Part shown: positions 30,354 to 31,319 of the stretch, one piece after another
Position numbering within the stretch: position 1 is the first letter of the stretch
How the letters are laid out: each line of letters begins with the position of its first letter
IMG/VR virus record: IMGVR_UViG_3300022187_000129
Coordinates: 1 to 31,319 of that record
Length of the DNA stretch: 31,319 bases
Source of the DNA: a virus
Strand: one strand, 5' to 3'
Position numbers and translations under genes: made by a program
The notes under the pieces: generated by a model
The model's input: only the letters and a program-made list of their open reading frames with translations
The model's database searches: none
What the model was told of the DNA's origin: nothing

Positions 30354-30382
30354 ATACTAGCACCGTCAATTCCTTATGTCAA
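30354..30382 (-). promoter_or_regulatory. Promoter P1, extended -10 type
   Basis: Leftward TTGACA (30377-30382), 17 bases ending in TGC, and TAGTAT (30354-30359) form a near-perfect sigma-70-type promoter with an extended -10. Direct repeats lie directly upstream. It would start the long leftward operon of small genes; palindrome copy 6 lies about 35 bases downstream of the predicted start. Confidence 0.72.
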
Positions 30383-30390
30383 ATGCGGCA

Positions 30391-30471
30391 CCCCATACCC
30401 CATACCCCATATTACTATCTAACTACCCACAACCCCATATTACTATCTGACCAAAATCAGCACCAAAATCA
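30391..30471. repeat. Cluster of short direct repeats upstream of P1
   Basis: Three tandem copies of CCCCATA (30391-30411), a 16-base direct repeat CCCCATATTACTATCT at 30405-30420 and 30433-30448 (28-base period), and CCAAAATCA at 30451-30459 and 30463-30471 (12-base period). The cluster lies between the terminator and the P1 -35 box. It may be an activator-binding array or iterons of an origin. Confidence 0.7.
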
Positions 30472-30477
30472 AGGCAC

Positions 30478-30506
30478 AAAAAAAGGGCCAGCCCGAAGGC
30501 TGACCC
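30478..30506 (-). terminator. Rho-independent terminator with UUCG loop
   Basis: Leftward RNA folds as GGGUCAGCC-UUCG-GGCUGGCCC, nine pairs with one G-U, followed by seven U. It ends the transcript of the 193-residue gene and isolates it from the P1 operon. It is the clearest terminator in the window. Confidence 0.9.
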
Positions 30507-30516
30507 ATTGTTGACT

Positions 30517-30531
30517 GTCGCAAGTTGCGAC
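30517..30531. repeat. GTCGCAA-N-TTGCGAC palindrome, copy 7
   Basis: Begins four bases after the TAA stop of the 193-residue gene and precedes its terminator by about 10 bases. Confidence 0.9.
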
Positions 30532-30534
30532 GGT

Positions 30535-31116
30535 TTAGCCATTGGCAGCTTTCTTGCCAGTGTCGCCAGCTTCGACTTCCTCTGTCCATTCGGCAACAAA
30601 GTCAGTGAAGCTAAAACCTTGCGCTTCGGCGAATGCTTCAAGCGCGGCCAGCTTGTCTGCAAGCGTTACAGGCTTTTTACCTTTGGCAACAAAAGAGACT
30701 TGCTTTGTCTTGCCTTGGCCTGATTTTGGTGCGCGTTGCTGTGGCGGCGTTGTTTTGTTGGCGCGATTGAATGACGCGACTGCCCCGCGAATAGTGGAAC
30801 ATTTACCAAGCTTGCCAGCCTTGGCAGCCTTGCCAATGGCGGTCCCTTGCTTTCCGGCAATCGTGACATATGCCGCGATAATGTCGCGCTTGGCAGCATC
30901 GTTCACAACATACGCAAGGCCCAATTCGCGCAGCTTGGCGTCACGTTCTTTTTTAACAGCCTTGCCAACATGCTTCACAATGTGCTGGCAAGCCTTGCGA
31001 ATTTCGGGGAAGCGTTCCGCGAATGTATCGGCTTGCGACTGCGCGAAATTGCTTTCAGCATTGTCGAAAACGATAAGGAAATTCATGGCAGTTTTAATGT
31101 CGATTTTCTGTGTCAT
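30535..31116 (-). CDS. 193-residue basic protein, possible regulator
   Basis: The product has a helical N-terminal domain (residues 1-110; VVNDAAKRDIIAAYVTIAGK), a Pro/Gln/Lys-rich linker at 118-140 (TPPQQRAPKSGQGKTKQ) and a C-terminal helical domain (LADKLAALEAFAEAQGFSF). It is basic overall with an acidic end. GGAGGG precedes the ATG. It forms its own transcription unit, with two palindrome copies upstream and one downstream, and uses noticeably more GCG, GGC and TTG codons than neighbouring genes. I recognise no family; autoregulation through the palindromes is inference. Confidence 0.68.
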   Translation of the reverse strand: MTQKIDIKTAMNFLIVFDNAESNFAQSQADTFAERFPEIRKACQHIVKHVGKAVKKERDAKLRELGLAYVVNDAAKRDIIAAYVTIAGKQGTAIGKAAKAGKLGKCSTIRGAVASFNRANKTTPPQQRAPKSGQGKTKQVSFVAKGKKPVTLADKLAALEAFAEAQGFSFTDFVAEWTEEVEAGDTGKKAANG

Positions 31117-31170
31117 AATGTGTGGCCCTCCAAGGCCGGTGCGCTTGGCGTGATTGCCAGCGACAACACT

Positions 31171-31199
31171 GTTCTATCAAATGCTGATGCTAATGTAAA
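31171..31199 (-). promoter_or_regulatory. Candidate promoter P5 for the 193-residue gene
   Basis: Leftward TTTACA (31194-31199), 17 bases, TAGAAC (31171-31176). Weaker than P1-P4. Palindrome copy 8 begins two bases upstream of the -35 box, the position of an activator or overlapping repressor site. Confidence 0.42.
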
Positions 31200-31201
31200 G
31201 T

Positions 31202-31216
31202 GTCGCAAGTTGCGAC
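31202..31216. repeat. GTCGCAA-N-TTGCGAC palindrome, copy 8
   Basis: Placed directly against the -35 box of candidate promoter P5. On both sides the symmetry extends, with ACT and AGT-like flanks. Confidence 0.9.
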
Positions 31217-31257
31217 AGTCTGTTTTGTTCAATTTCAATGACTTAGCATTTTACAGT

Positions 31258-31272
31258 GTCGCAAGTTGCGAC
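31258..31272. repeat. GTCGCAA-N-TTGCGAC palindrome, copy 9
   Basis: Lies 56 bases from copy 8, beside an AT-rich stretch (31276-31290) containing the palindrome ATAATATTAT, which has -10-like hexamers on both strands. The window ends 47 bases further on, so any gene beyond cannot be seen. Confidence 0.88.
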
Positions 31273-31319
31273 GGTATTTGTATAATATTATTTCGTTTGG
31301 CTATCAGATTGTTTTCATT

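Noticed and set aside
30423-30662. A 79-codon leftward frame across palindrome copy 7 and the terminator
   Set aside because: It runs through a perfect intrinsic terminator and the repeat cluster, and overlaps the 193-residue gene in another frame without a ribosome binding site.
30542-31153. A 203-codon rightward open frame opposite the 193-residue gene
   Set aside because: Antisense shadow of a GC-rich gene; no start signal, low-complexity Ala/Ser composition.
24392-31272. The repeated palindrome as a CRISPR array
   Set aside because: Copies are separated by whole genes or by irregular distances from about 40 bases to nearly 3 kb, with no uniform spacers and no cas genes.
31276-31290. Rightward promoter from the TATAAT at the end of the window
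   Set aside because: No -35 element at suitable spacing is seen, and no rightward gene follows within the window.
1-31319. tRNA genes
   Set aside because: No cloverleaf with the GTTCRAATC-type T-loop and matching acceptor stem was recognised by eye; a covariance-model scan would be needed to exclude one fully.

Overview
The window is part of a lytic or temperate tailed-phage genome (short-tailed, podovirus type). The best evidence is a complete phage replication module: T7-like split primase and DnaB-type helicase, family A DNA polymerase, SSB, PD-(D/E)XK exonuclease, T7-type endonuclease I, monomeric class II ribonucleotide reductase and a MazG-like hydrolase. This faces a block of tail-fibre and internal-virion proteins. 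A polymerase carrying a DnaJ-type zinc finger, together with a phage tyrosine recombinase and this gene set, matches what I recall of the HMO-2011-like marine podoviruses that infect alphaproteobacteria such as SAR116. That placement is from memory, with no database search.

Layout. Positions 1-11675 are rightward: small tail and host-range proteins, three tandem paralogous fibre modules, a 365-residue fibre/receptor-binding protein, a holin-like protein, then internal-virion proteins ending in a 1221-residue giant. The strand switches at 11676-11681, where two blocks converge. Everything from 11682 to 31116 is leftward. Stop and start codons overlap almost throughout (TAATG, ATGA), so translation is probably coupled in long operons.

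The leftward block appears to be read from the right. A separate 193-aa gene (30535-31116) has its own candidate promoter and a strong UUCG terminator. Promoter P1 (about 30354-30382) then starts a run of very small unknown genes. P2 (about 29158-29186) continues with a GP88-like protein, HNH endonuclease, membrane proteins, a Pyr_excise-like protein and a SleB-type hydrolase. P3 (about 24438-24466) leads into DUF932, integrase, primase, helicase, endonuclease VII and polymerase. P4 (about 18105-18133) leads into SSB, exonuclease, endonuclease I, DUF3310, RNR, a second endonuclease VII and MazG. All four have a near-consensus -35, 17-bp spacer and -10, suggesting use of the host sigma-70-type RNA polymerase.

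The most unusual feature is a 15-bp palindrome, GTCGCAA-N-TTGCGAC, found nine times and only between 24.39 and 31.28 kb. It usually lies between the stop codon of one leftward gene and the ribosome binding site of the next, three copies surround the 193-aa gene, and one is embedded in a coding sequence. It looks like an operator or punctuation element of a phage regulatory circuit. Several genes too short for routine ORF calling (32-57 aa) were found by hand and are listed. No tRNA, rRNA, CRISPR array or insertion sequence was seen, and no gene-free stretch exceeds 300 bases.
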